In this document: one piece after another, positions 55,385-63,411 of the stretch | Position numbering within the stretch: position 1 is the first letter of the stretch | Layout of the letters: each line of letters starts with the position of its first letter | Assembly: GCA_963829725.1 (NCBI GenBank) | Contig: CAWHJW010000005.1 | Location: 62,001 to 126,000 of the forward strand | Length of the DNA stretch: 64,000 bases | DNA from: RYN-230 sp963829725 | Lineage (GTDB): Bacteria; Actinomycetota; Actinomycetes; Streptosporangiales; Streptosporangiaceae | Direction: 5' to 3' | Notes under the pieces: generated by a model | What the model was told of the DNA's origin: nothing | The model's database searches: none | What the model saw: only the letters and a program-made list of their open reading frames with translations | Made by a program: the position numbers and the translations under genes

Positions 55385-56441
55385 GTGGCCGCCAGGCGCG
55401 CCAAGCCGTCAGCGGCGGCCGCGCCGGTCAAGACCCCGTGCTCGCACTACTACGGGGAGCATCACGTCAGCGGGCTGCTCAAGCACGACGGGACCGGCAT
55501 ATACCCCACCTTGATCTGCGGGTACTCCGGCACCCAGATGCGGGCCCCTTACGGGGCGACCGCGACCTCGACCGGGCCGGCCAGACCATCGCGCTCGTCG
55601 AGCTCGGCCTGACCAGGGACATGTACCTGACCCTCCAGGATTACGCGAAGGTGAGCAGCCTGCCGGCCCCGTCCAGCGCGCGGTACCGGGCGGTGTCGCT
55701 GGGACAGGGCAGCGCCTGCGGCGACCCGTTCGACGTGGCGGAACAGTTCGACGTGGAGGCCTCCTGCGCGATCGCCCCCGGGGCCACCCAGGTGGTGGTC
55801 GGCGGGGACAGCTGCAGCCAGGGAGACTACGGGCTGCAGGGCCTGTTCGACGCCGACCTGGCCGTGCTGGCGGGGCCGCTGGCCAGCGTGGTCTCCAACT
55901 CCTGGGAGAGCGGGCCGGAGGGGCAGCCGGCCGCGCTGACCAACATCGAGCACGCCTTCGTGGTGCAGGCCGCCGCCGAGGGCGTCGGGATGTACTTCTC
56001 CTCCGGTGACGGGTCCGGCGTGCTGGCCCCGTCCAGCGACCCGTATCCGATTGCCGTCGGGGGCACCACCCTGGGTATCGGCAAGGGCCGCACCCGGCGG
56101 GACCAGCCTGGCGGCACCGCTGGGTGGCTGGCATGGTCACCGCGGCGCAGCAGGGGCAGTCCAAGCCGTTCGGGTTCATCATCCCGGCCCTGTACACCCT
56201 GGACGGGAGCTCCGCGGTGAACGGCGTCCTGCCGCTGAGCAGCCAGAGCCCGGTGGCGTACCGGGGCTTCGCCTGCTCCGCCGCGCTCTGCGGGCTGCGC
56301 CTGGTCACCCAGTTCGACGACCAGTGCCAGACCCTGGCGAGCTGCCACGGCCAGGTGACGTTGCCTGGTTACGACAACATGACCGGGATCGGCACCCCGG
56401 CGGGCGCGGCCTTCCTCAGCGGGCTGCGCTCGGCCGGCTGA
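55385..56441 (+). pseudogene. S53 (sedolisin-type) peptidase remnant
   Basis: Pieces of a serine-carboxyl peptidase lie in successive frames: QMRAPYGATATSTG, then after a shift near 55578 GQTIALVELGLTRDMYLTLQ through VVSNSWESGPEGQ, YFSSGDGSG and PIAVGGTTLGIGK; about 100 residues are then missing, GTSLAAPL (active-site Ser) appears in another frame near 56105, and after one more shift near 56133 VAGMVTAAQQGQ runs to the end. The pro-domain and signal peptide are absent. Several independent lesions make sequencing error an unlikely full explanation. Confidence 0.75.
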
Positions 56442-56448
56442 TCGCACC

Positions 56449-56515
56449 GGCCAGCCGGGCCCGTCCCGGCTGGCCAGCGTCGCAGCGGGGAGCCCGGCCA
56501 GCCGGCCGGGCTCCC
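56449..56515. terminator. Two adjacent GC hairpins between convergent genes
   Basis: First: arms 56449-56459 and 56465-56475 (11 bp, 5-base loop). Second: arms 56488-56499 and 56504-56515 (12 bp, 4-base loop). Both perfect, between the S53 remnant and the alcohol dehydrogenase ends. Confidence 0.65.
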
Positions 56516-56534
56516 GGCGCCGTCTGCTGCCTGG

Positions 56535-57503
56535 TCAGGGGATCACGAGCACCTTGCCGGTCACGCCCTTCTCGACCGCCTCGTGCGCGGCGGCCATCTC
56601 ATCCAGGCTGAACCGGTGCACCGGCAGCTCAGTCAGCGCGCCGGCCTCCAGGGCGGCACGGATGCCGGTGACGGCCTCGTCCAGCTCCGCCTCCGGGACG
56701 GTGTAGAGCAGCATGAACCGCAGCACGATGTTCGCCGTCATGCAGGCCCGGACCGGCAGGGCCGGATCCTGCGCGGGGGCGGCGTAGGTGGTGACCACCG
56801 TGCCCGGCCGGGACACGGCGAGGTCCAGGCCGAGATTGGCGCCGAGCGCCACCTCTACGATCCGGTCCACCGGCCCGGCCACCGACGTGATCTGCTCGGC
56901 GGCGTCCGGATCGGTGTAGTTGACTACGTGCCCGGCCCCGGCCTCCTTGGCCAGCTGCGCCTTGGCCGGGCTGGCCGTGGCGATGACGTGGGCCGCACTG
57001 CCCCAGACGGCGAGTTGCACGGCGAAGTGGCCGACCGCGCCGGCCCCGCCGGCCACGAGCACCACCGCGTCCCGCACCGGGCCGTCCGCGAACAGGCTGT
57101 GGTACCCGGTGACCGCGGGAACCCCCAGGCTCGCCCCCAGTTCGAAGGACGCGCCATCGGGCAGCGGCACCGCCTGGCGCTCCGGCACCACCGTCCACTC
57201 CGCGGCCGTGCCCCAGCGCCGCCCGAAGGCGGCCAGCCAGACCCAGACACGCTGGCCGACCCGGCCGCCCGGCACCCCGGGCCCGACCGCGTCGATCACG
57301 CCGGCGCCGTCGTGATGCGGGATCTGGAACCCGTCGATGGGCCGCCCGGTGGCCCCGCTACGGGTCTTGACGTCGGTCGGGTTGACCCCGGAGGCGTGCA
57401 CCCGGACCCTGACCTCGCCCGGGCCCGGTTCCGGCCGGTCCACCTCGGTCACCCGGAGCACCTCGGCGGCCGGCCCTGGCCGGTCGTAGACGGCGGCTCT
57501 CAC
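56535..57503 (-). CDS. Zinc-free alcohol dehydrogenase/quinone reductase-like (MDR)
   Basis: 322 residues from GTG at 57503 (GAGGAGG upstream). N-terminal RAAVYDRPGPAAEVLRV, HASGVNPTDVKTRSG, coenzyme motif VLVAGGAGAVGHFAVQLA; no zinc-binding Cys set, so a QOR-type NADPH reductase. Length normal. Substrate probably a small enone or quinone. Confidence 0.88.
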   Translation of the reverse strand: MRAAVYDRPGPAAEVLRVTEVDRPEPGPGEVRVRVHASGVNPTDVKTRSGATGRPIDGFQIPHHDGAGVIDAVGPGVPGGRVGQRVWVWLAAFGRRWGTAAEWTVVPERQAVPLPDGASFELGASLGVPAVTGYHSLFADGPVRDAVVLVAGGAGAVGHFAVQLAVWGSAAHVIATASPAKAQLAKEAGAGHVVNYTDPDAAEQITSVAGPVDRIVEVALGANLGLDLAVSRPGTVVTTYAAPAQDPALPVRACMTANIVLRFMLLYTVPEAELDEAVTGIRAALEAGALTELPVHRFSLDEMAAAHEAVEKGVTGKVLVIP

Positions 57504-57568
57504 TGCATGCGCCTCCTCGGTTGCGCGGCTCCCCGATTTCACCGTATTCCCGCCGCCGCGCGGGCCAA

Positions 57569-57600
57569 GGGCGGGGGCACCGTCGCCGGTGCCCCCGCCC
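57569..57600. terminator. 13-bp GC hairpin after the YceI gene
   Basis: Arms 57569-57581 and 57588-57600 are exact complements with a six-base loop, 44 bp past the YceI stop on the minus strand. Confidence 0.65.
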
Positions 57601-57643
57601 TGGGTGCACGTACCGCTGGCCCCTGCGGGCCTGGCCCGCTGGC

Positions 57644-58204
57644 TCAGGCCTTGAGCACGGCCTCGATCTCGAGGTGCAGGGTGACCTTGTCGGACACGAC
57701 CACGCCACCGGTCTCCATGGCCGCGTTGAAGTTCACGTGGAAGTCGCTCCGGCTGAGCTCACCGGTGGCGGTGAACCCGGCGCGAGTGCCGCCGTAGGCG
57801 TCCGGGCCGAACCCGCCCAGCTCCAGCTTCAGCGGGACCTGCTTGGTAACGTCCTTGAGGGTCAGCTCGCCGTCCAGGACGAAGTGGTCACCCTCGGCGC
57901 GGACCCCGGTGGACCGGTAGGTCATCGTCGGGTACTTCTCCACCTCGAAGAAGTCCGCGGAGCGGATGTGCGCGTCGCGCTGCTCCTGGCCGGTGTCGAT
58001 CGAGGAGAGGTCGATCTCGGCGGTCACCGAGGCCTGCACCGGCTCTGCGCCAGTGACGAGCTGGCCGGAGAAGGTCTTGAACTTGCCCCGCACCTTGCTG
58101 ACCATCATGTGCCGCACCGAGAAGCCCACCTCGGAGTGCACCGGGTCGATGTCCCAGGTGCCGGCGACGTACCCGGGGATGGTGGTCGCCGCCGTGCTGG
58201 TCAT
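57644..58204 (-). CDS. YceI family lipocalin-like protein
   Basis: 186 residues from ATG at 58204 (GGGAG upstream); upstream ATGs in frame are less likely. YceI motifs: WDIDPVHSEVGFSVRHMMVS, VRGKFKTFSGQL, HIRSADFFEVEKYPTM, FHVNFNAAMETGG. A beta-barrel that binds an isoprenoid or similar lipid; here without a signal peptide. Divergent MarR gene with a shared operator suggests MarR control. Confidence 0.9.
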   Translation of the reverse strand: MTSTAATTIPGYVAGTWDIDPVHSEVGFSVRHMMVSKVRGKFKTFSGQLVTGAEPVQASVTAEIDLSSIDTGQEQRDAHIRSADFFEVEKYPTMTYRSTGVRAEGDHFVLDGELTLKDVTKQVPLKLELGGFGPDAYGGTRAGFTATGELSRSDFHVNFNAAMETGGVVVSDKVTLHLEIEAVLKA

Positions 58205-58242
58205 GTCAGTACTCCCGTCGTTCATAGTGGCGTCGTTCATAT

Positions 58243-58254
58243 TTGAATACTCAA
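58243..58254. promoter_or_regulatory. Putative MarR operator
   Basis: TTGAATACTCAA (TTGA-4-TCAA) lies in an A/T-rich island between the divergent YceI and MarR genes; flanking ATATT/AATAT extends the dyad. Confidence 0.5.
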
Positions 58255-58314
58255 CGAATATCACAGGCAGCGTAACATCGTCAAGCGCTCAACTATTCCG
58301 GGTATGCTGGTCCC

Positions 58315-58842
58315 ATGAGTACTTCCAGCTCGCCCGTCACCTCCGGGCCACGCTGGCTCAGCCCCGACGAGCAGGTCACCTGGCGAACCGCGTTGGCCGC
58401 CTGGCAGTGGGTCCTCGCCGCGGTCGATGGCCAGCTGCAGCGTGACGCCCAGATGCCACTGGCCTACTACGAGATCCTGGTCCGGCTGTCCGAGGCCCCG
58501 GACCGCTCGCTGCGGATGACCCAGCTCGCCGAGGCCTCCTCATCCAGCAAGAGCCGCCTGTCGCACGCGGTGGCGCGGCTGGAGGAGCGCGGCTGGGTGC
58601 GGCGCCGGGACTGCCCGACGGACCGGCGGGGGCAGTTCGCCGAGCTGACGGACGCGGGCTTCGCCGCGCTGCGCGCGGCCGCCCCCGGCCACGTGGAGCA
58701 GGTCCGGGCGGTGCTGTTCGACGCGCTCACTCCCGAGCAGGCCCGCCAGCTGGCCGGGATCAGCGAGGCAATCCTGGCGGTCGCGCCCGGCGCGGGCGCA
58801 GACGGCGAGGGATGCCCGGCCGGGCTCACGGAAGCCCCTTAG
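58315..58842 (+). CDS. MarR-family transcriptional regulator
   Basis: 175 residues. Winged helix: LRMTQLAEASSSSKSRLSHAVARLE, then RGWVRRRDCPTDRRGQFAELTDAG, the typical beta-wing. Regulates probably itself and the divergent YceI gene. The downstream aldo/keto reductase follows after 9 bp on the same strand and may be co-transcribed. Confidence 0.9.
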   Translation: MSTSSSPVTSGPRWLSPDEQVTWRTALAAWQWVLAAVDGQLQRDAQMPLAYYEILVRLSEAPDRSLRMTQLAEASSSSKSRLSHAVARLEERGWVRRRDCPTDRRGQFAELTDAGFAALRAAAPGHVEQVRAVLFDALTPEQARQLAGISEAILAVAPGAGADGEGCPAGLTEAP

Positions 58843-58851
58843 GATCGCCTC

Positions 58852-59835
58852 ATGGAACAGCGCATTCTGGGCCGTACCGGCCGGGCAGTCTCGGTCATCG
58901 GGCTAGGCACATGGCAGCTCGGCGCCGACTGGGGCGAAGTGGACGACAGCGAGGCGCTGGCCGTGCTGGACGCGGCCGCCGCGGCCGGCATCACCTTCCT
59001 GGACACCGCCGACGTGTACGGCGACGGCCGCAGTGAGCAGCTGATCGGGGGGTTCCTGGCCAGCCGCCCCGGGGCCGAGTTCACGGTGGCCACCAAGATG
59101 GGCCGCCGTGCGCCGCTCGACCCCGCGCTCTACACGCTGGAGAACTTCCGCGCCTGGACCGACCGGTCCCGGGCCAACCTTGGCACCGACACGCTCGACC
59201 TGGTGCAGCTGCACTGCCCGCCGGCCGCCGTGTACGCCAGCGACGCGGTCTACGACGCACTCGACACACTGGTGGCCGAGCAGCGGATCGCCGCCTACGG
59301 CGTCAGCGTGGAGACCTGCGACGAGGCGCTGACCGCGATCAGCCAGCCCGGCATCGCCAGCGTGCAGATCATCCTGAACGCCTTCCGGCGCAAGCCGCTG
59401 GAGAAGGTGCTGCCGGCCGCCCAGGCGGCGGGCGTGGGCATCATCGCCCGGGTGCCCCTGGCGTCCGGGCTGCTGTCCGGCCGGTACACCCACGAGACCA
59501 CGTTCGGCCCGGATGACCATCGCAGCTTCAACCGGCACGGGGAGGCCTTCGACGCCGGGGAAACCTTCTCCGGGGTGGACTTCGACTCCGGCGTGGAGGC
59601 GGCGCGTGAGTTCGCCGCCCTGGCCCCGGAGGGCACCACGGCCGCCCAGGCCGCGCTCCGCTGGGTGATCCAGCAACCCGGCGTCAGCACCGTGATCCCG
59701 GGGGCGCGCAACCCCGCCCAGGCCCGGCAGAACGCGGCCGCCGCACATCTGCCGCCGTTCAGCGACGCACAGCTGGCCGCCATCGCGGACCTGTACGACC
59801 GGCGGATCCGGGCCCAGGTCCACCATCGCTGGTGA
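58852..59835 (+). CDS. Aldo/keto reductase
   Basis: 327 residues. Catalytic tetrad visible: Asp-Tyr in FLDTADVYGDGRSEQL, Lys in FTVATKMGRR, His in LVQLHCPP; C-terminal NADPH segment VIPGARNPAQARQNA. YghZ/IolS-like group. ATG at 58852 just after the MarR stop. Confidence 0.9.
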   Translation: MEQRILGRTGRAVSVIGLGTWQLGADWGEVDDSEALAVLDAAAAAGITFLDTADVYGDGRSEQLIGGFLASRPGAEFTVATKMGRRAPLDPALYTLENFRAWTDRSRANLGTDTLDLVQLHCPPAAVYASDAVYDALDTLVAEQRIAAYGVSVETCDEALTAISQPGIASVQIILNAFRRKPLEKVLPAAQAAGVGIIARVPLASGLLSGRYTHETTFGPDDHRSFNRHGEAFDAGETFSGVDFDSGVEAAREFAALAPEGTTAAQAALRWVIQQPGVSTVIPGARNPAQARQNAAAAHLPPFSDAQLAAIADLYDRRIRAQVHHRW

Positions 59836-59859
59836 GCGTGCCGGCCGGCTAGCTGCCCG

Positions 59860-60507
59860 CTAGCGGCCCGCGGACATCAGCTCGGCGATCTGCGCGGCCC
59901 CGCTCCCCGGCTCGCCGCGGAGCGCCGCGATCACGGCGGCCCGGTCGTCCGCCCCCCGGTTCTGGCTCAGCTTGTGCTTGGCCTCCACGGTGGCGATGTC
60001 CAGCTGCACGCCCACGATGCCGCGCAGCTGGCCCTCCAGGTAGTCAGGCGGGGCGTCACTGACCGCCCACGGGTGCGGCCGCCCCGCCTCGTGCCGCTCG
60101 GTGAGCCGGGTCACCACATCCCGCAGCCAGTCCGGGTCCCGGTGCACCGTCAGCGGCCCGGTGAAGTGCACCGTGACGTAGTTCCAGGTCGGCACCACCC
60201 GGCCGTGCCGGGCCTTGCTCGGGTACCAGGCCGGGGACACGTAGGCCTGCGGCCCGTGCACGATCGCGAGCGCGCTGGACCCGGCCGCCACCGACTGCCA
60301 CTGCGGATTGGCCAGCGCAAGGTGGCCGAGCAGGCGGCCGTGGCCGTCCGGCTCCCGGCCGTCCGGCTCCCGGTCCCACAGCACCGGGATGAGGCTGGCG
60401 ACTGGCTTGACGCCATCAAAGGTGACCAGGTCGGCCGCGGCGACCGCGGCCACCAAGGCAGCGACCGCGGCGGCATCGGGTCCGGCGAAATGCGGGGGAA
60501 GATACAC
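59860..60507 (-). CDS. PaiB-like FMN-binding protein
   Basis: 215 residues from GTG at 60507, where the family sequence VYLPPHFAGPDAAAVAALV begins; the frame stays open upstream through a tandem repeat but without similarity. Split-barrel flavin fold with LLGHLALANPQWQSV, YVSPAWYPSKARHGRVVPTW and VTVHFTGPL, all PaiB signatures. Relatives act as negative regulators of protease and sporulation genes in Bacillus; role here unknown. Confidence 0.85.
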   Translation of the reverse strand: MYLPPHFAGPDAAAVAALVAAVAAADLVTFDGVKPVASLIPVLWDREPDGREPDGHGRLLGHLALANPQWQSVAAGSSALAIVHGPQAYVSPAWYPSKARHGRVVPTWNYVTVHFTGPLTVHRDPDWLRDVVTRLTERHEAGRPHPWAVSDAPPDYLEGQLRGIVGVQLDIATVEAKHKLSQNRGADDRAAVIAALRGEPGSGAAQIAELMSAGR

Positions 60508-61137
60508 GTCACGAGCGTACGCAACGCCCGCCCGGGCCAGCCCGCCCGGGCCAGCCAGCCGATGCCAGCCCGGGCCAGCCAGCGGATGCCAGCCCGGGCC
60601 AGCCAGCGGATGCCAGCCCGGAACCCGCGCGAGTCGGGAGGCCGCGCCAGGGCAGATACCGCAGCCCGCGAGCATCCGCCGGGCGGAGCCGGTGACCGCG
60701 GCGCGATCCGGTACCGCCGGGTGATACCCAGCCTCCGTTCCGTGATTGGACCGGAATAGCCCCGCCGAAAAGTCCGCAAAACGGACGCTGCCGCCGTTAC
60801 TGCCGCAGCGACGCCACGACCGTGTCCGGCCTTCTGACATTTGCCAACGCGCCTGAGGCTGGCGTTGCTAAATTGGCCTGGTCGGCACGCTTTTGCCCGG
60901 GGGGCGCGTGAGAATTGGGGACATGCCATGTCTCGAGCGGGATCACGGGGCAATGGGTAGCGCCGGACGTCGGCGAACCGGCCGGCCACGCTGGCCGGAT
61001 GTGTTGCGGAGATCCGGGCCAGGGCCGCGAAAATACCTAGCCGCCTGGGCAAAGGGGCCGGAACAGGCCCGGGCCGGCTGCTGTCTGACTCCGACGAAAC
61101 CGATTTGGCCCGCGGCACCGCACGGCACGGACGGCAT
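60508..61137. other. Long non-coding interval
   Basis: 630 bp with the tandem repeat near one end and no convincing gene. An ATG at 60923 with GGGGA upstream opens a frame in which 61138 also lies, but its codons do not look like a known protein. A/T-richer stretches at 60730-60910 probably hold promoters. Confidence 0.4.
60545..60616. repeat. Three 24-bp tandem repeats upstream of the PaiB-like gene
   Basis: Units 60545-60568, 60569-60592 and 60593-60616; the last two identical, the first with one C/G change; core CCCGGGCCAGCCAGCGGATG. On the minus strand they would read WHPLAGPG in frame with PaiB, but the upstream segment is probably not translated. Confidence 0.85.
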
Positions 61138-61461
61138 GCAACTGCTGACCGGCCCGATGATGGACGGCCAGGCCGGGTTCCGGCTCATGGGCGGGTGGCC
61201 CGACGGTCCCGAGCCGCCCCGGCTGCCGGGCGAGCCCGGGCCGGAATGGCCGGCGGAAGCCAGGTACGCAGAGCCCGGTCATGCTGGCCGCTGGCGCCTG
61301 CCCGCCCGTACGGCCGCGCAGCCGGGCTACCGTGGGACCGGCAGCCGGCCCGGCGGCCCGGCGCGGCCCGGCCGCTACGCGGGACGGGTTCCTGGCACCA
61401 CGGGCCGGGCCCAGGGGACCGCGGCCGGCCCTCGTTCACGCTGCCGCGCTGGCTCACCGCG

Positions 61462-61830
61462 ATGGCCCGCCAGCCATGGTACGTCGCCTTGTCCCGGTAC
61501 CGCTGGTATGTCTCGATCGGCGCCGGAGCCGGGGTCATGGCCCTGGCCAGCGGGGTGATCCTGATCCGGCCGCGGCAGCCCCCCACGGCGATGATGAACG
61601 GGTGCGGGCTGATGCCCTGCAAGGCCACGCCGGGGGCGCCGCAGCGCGGCCATGCCACGGCAGTTGCGACACCGGGACGGAGTGTGAGCGCCGGCGGCGA
61701 CTCGCTGATCCTCAGCCCGCCCTCGGCGGGCACGGTGCTCGCTCCCGGAGCCAGCCTGACCGTGGTGTTCACCGCCTGGGGCCTGGCCGCCAGCCCGTTG
61801 ACCTGCACGGTTGACGGAGCGCCGTGCTAG
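61462..61830 (+). CDS. Membrane-anchored protein with CGLMPCKAT motif (start uncertain)
   Basis: 122 residues from the ATG at 61462: one helix (WYVSIGAGAGVMALASGVIL), then NGCGLMPCKATPGA and an Ig-like Thr/Ser/Pro-rich tail ending in a Cys pair (SPLTCTVDGAPC). The next gene has the same helix-then-DCGLVPCTAT layout, so they are paralogs. A protein-like stretch in another frame from 61138 (DGQAGFRLMGGWPDGPEPPR) suggests a longer gene with a frameshift near 61425. Function unknown. Confidence 0.5.
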   Translation: MARQPWYVALSRYRWYVSIGAGAGVMALASGVILIRPRQPPTAMMNGCGLMPCKATPGAPQRGHATAVATPGRSVSAGGDSLILSPPSAGTVLAPGASLTVVFTAWGLAASPLTCTVDGAPC

Positions 61831-61965
61831 CCGCATCCGGCCGCCCGGCCTCCCGTCCCCGGCCCGGGACCGCCCTGCCCGGGCGGGCCGGGGCGGCCCT
61901 GAACCGGAGCGACAGCCGGATGAGCGCGGCCTGCAGGCCGGCCCGTCCAGCCGGGGGCCCGGGCC

Positions 61966-62916
61966 GTGGGTGAGCAGGCGGGACCGCCGCCACGCCGGCC
62001 TGGTCCGGCCCTCGACAGCCTGCTGCGGCACCGCTGGCTCACTGCGGCCGGGATGACCGCCACCGTCGCCGCGATGGCCGGCGGCGGCGTGTTGCTGGCC
62101 CAGCACGAGACGGCCGGCGGCGAGCCGAGGGATTGCGGCCTGGTGCCCTGCACCGCCACGCTGCCGCCCTCGGTGACCTCCGGCACCCCGGGCGGCGGCA
62201 CGGGCCGTGCGCAGCCGGGCGCCTCCCCGGCGGCCCGCGCGGACGCGTCCGCCACCGCCTCGCCACCCTCTGGGGCCGCGGGCGCCGGGACGGTCGCGCC
62301 GGGCACCGGCCCAGCCGCGGGCCGGGTGTCCTGGGCCGCCGGACAGGGCAGCTCGGCCGATCACGGCATCGGCGTCGGATACGAGATCAGCCGCGGGCCG
62401 GGCGGGATCGTCCAGGGCCGGATCGTCATCCTCGACCGGGGCCGGGCCCCGGTCACCGGATGGCGGCTCCGGCTCGTGCTGCCGGGCGACCGGCACTATC
62501 AGGTGATCAACGGCCGGAACAGATCGGCCGGGGACTCACTAGTCGTGCAGCCGGGCTCGGGCCAGGGAACACTCTCACCGGGACGCTTCGAGCTGGTCGC
62601 CTTCACCGCCCAGGGCGCCAGCAGCGCCCCGGTCAGCTGCCTGGTCGAGGACGCCGCCGGCCGGCGGACGGCCCCGGCCCCGGCAGCCGCCGCGGTGCGC
62701 CCGGCCGGGACCGGGAAGAGCGCGGACGGTGCGCCCGGGCGGCTGCGGGACGGCCGCGGTCGCTGGCCCGGCAGCGGCTGGGGCGGGGGCGGGAACGGCT
62801 GGGGCGGGGGCGGGAACGGCTGGGGCGGGGGCGGGAACGGCTGGGGCCGGTGGCCGGGCGGCGGCCCGGGTGACCCCCGCACCGGGCCGGGGGGCGGATG
62901 GCCCGGCCGGTGGTGA
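61966..62916 (+). CDS. Membrane-anchored protein with CBM2-like domain and Gly/Trp tail
   Basis: 316 residues, GTG start. Helix at ~26-46 (AAGMTATVAAMAGGGVLLA), CGLVPCTAT motif, Ala/Pro/Ser spacer, a domain resembling family-2 carbohydrate-binding modules (GVGYEISRGPGGIVQGRIVI, GWRLRLVLPGD), and a tail with a seven-residue GWGGGGN repeat. Likely exposed on the surface and able to bind glycan; the CBM call is by pattern only. Confidence 0.6.
   Translation: MGEQAGPPPRRPGPALDSLLRHRWLTAAGMTATVAAMAGGGVLLAQHETAGGEPRDCGLVPCTATLPPSVTSGTPGGGTGRAQPGASPAARADASATASPPSGAAGAGTVAPGTGPAAGRVSWAAGQGSSADHGIGVGYEISRGPGGIVQGRIVILDRGRAPVTGWRLRLVLPGDRHYQVINGRNRSAGDSLVVQPGSGQGTLSPGRFELVAFTAQGASSAPVSCLVEDAAGRRTAPAPAAAAVRPAGTGKSADGAPGRLRDGRGRWPGSGWGGGGNGWGGGGNGWGGGGNGWGRWPGGGPGDPRTGPGGGWPGRW
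62776..62838. repeat. Three identical 21-bp tandem repeats in coding sequence
   Basis: Units 62776-62796, 62797-62817 and 62818-62838, GGCTGGGGCGGGGGCGGGAA plus C, encoding GWGGGGN. Confidence 0.85.
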
Positions 62917-62998
62917 GCCCCGGTGGCCCGGGCGCGGCCCCGGCCCGGCCCTCAACGGGCCGGAGTCCGTGAGTGCCCGGTGCCGGTAAGGTTCCTGC

Positions 62999-63274
62999 AT
63001 GACCGACCGGGATGTCCTTGAAGCCCTCTCCTCCCAGGAACTGCACGACCGGGCTGTGCACCGGGCCATCCGCCATGTGGACCTCGGATTCCTATGGCAG
63101 CTGCTCCGGGAGATCCCGGAGGGTGAGGCGCTGGCGGGTCACTCCGACCGCGCCGCTGCGGACGTCACCCAGCTGTCGGCGATGATCTCCGACGCGCTCG
63201 GGTCCGGGGAGCCGGACGTGGCCGACGCGCTGCGCCCGCTGTACCTCGATTACCTGGAGAAGCACGGCGACTGA
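62999..63274 (+). CDS. Small conserved-looking hypothetical protein
   Basis: 91 residues, soluble and helical (VLEALSSQELHDRAVHRAIR, WQLLREIPEGEALAG). ATG at 62999 with GGTAAGG upstream. No cysteines, signal or membrane segment; no family recognised. Confidence 0.65.
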   Translation: MTDRDVLEALSSQELHDRAVHRAIRHVDLGFLWQLLREIPEGEALAGHSDRAAADVTQLSAMISDALGSGEPDVADALRPLYLDYLEKHGD

Positions 63275-63411
63275 GGCGCACCATCGGTCAGCTGGCCCCG
63301 GCGGTCGCTGGGCCGCCCGCCGGCGGCGCCGCACGCCGGCTGGCGGCCGTCGGCTGGCGCGCCGGGCAAGGCCGCCTAGGACGGCTGGCGGGCCCGCCCG
63401 GGAGACCCGGA

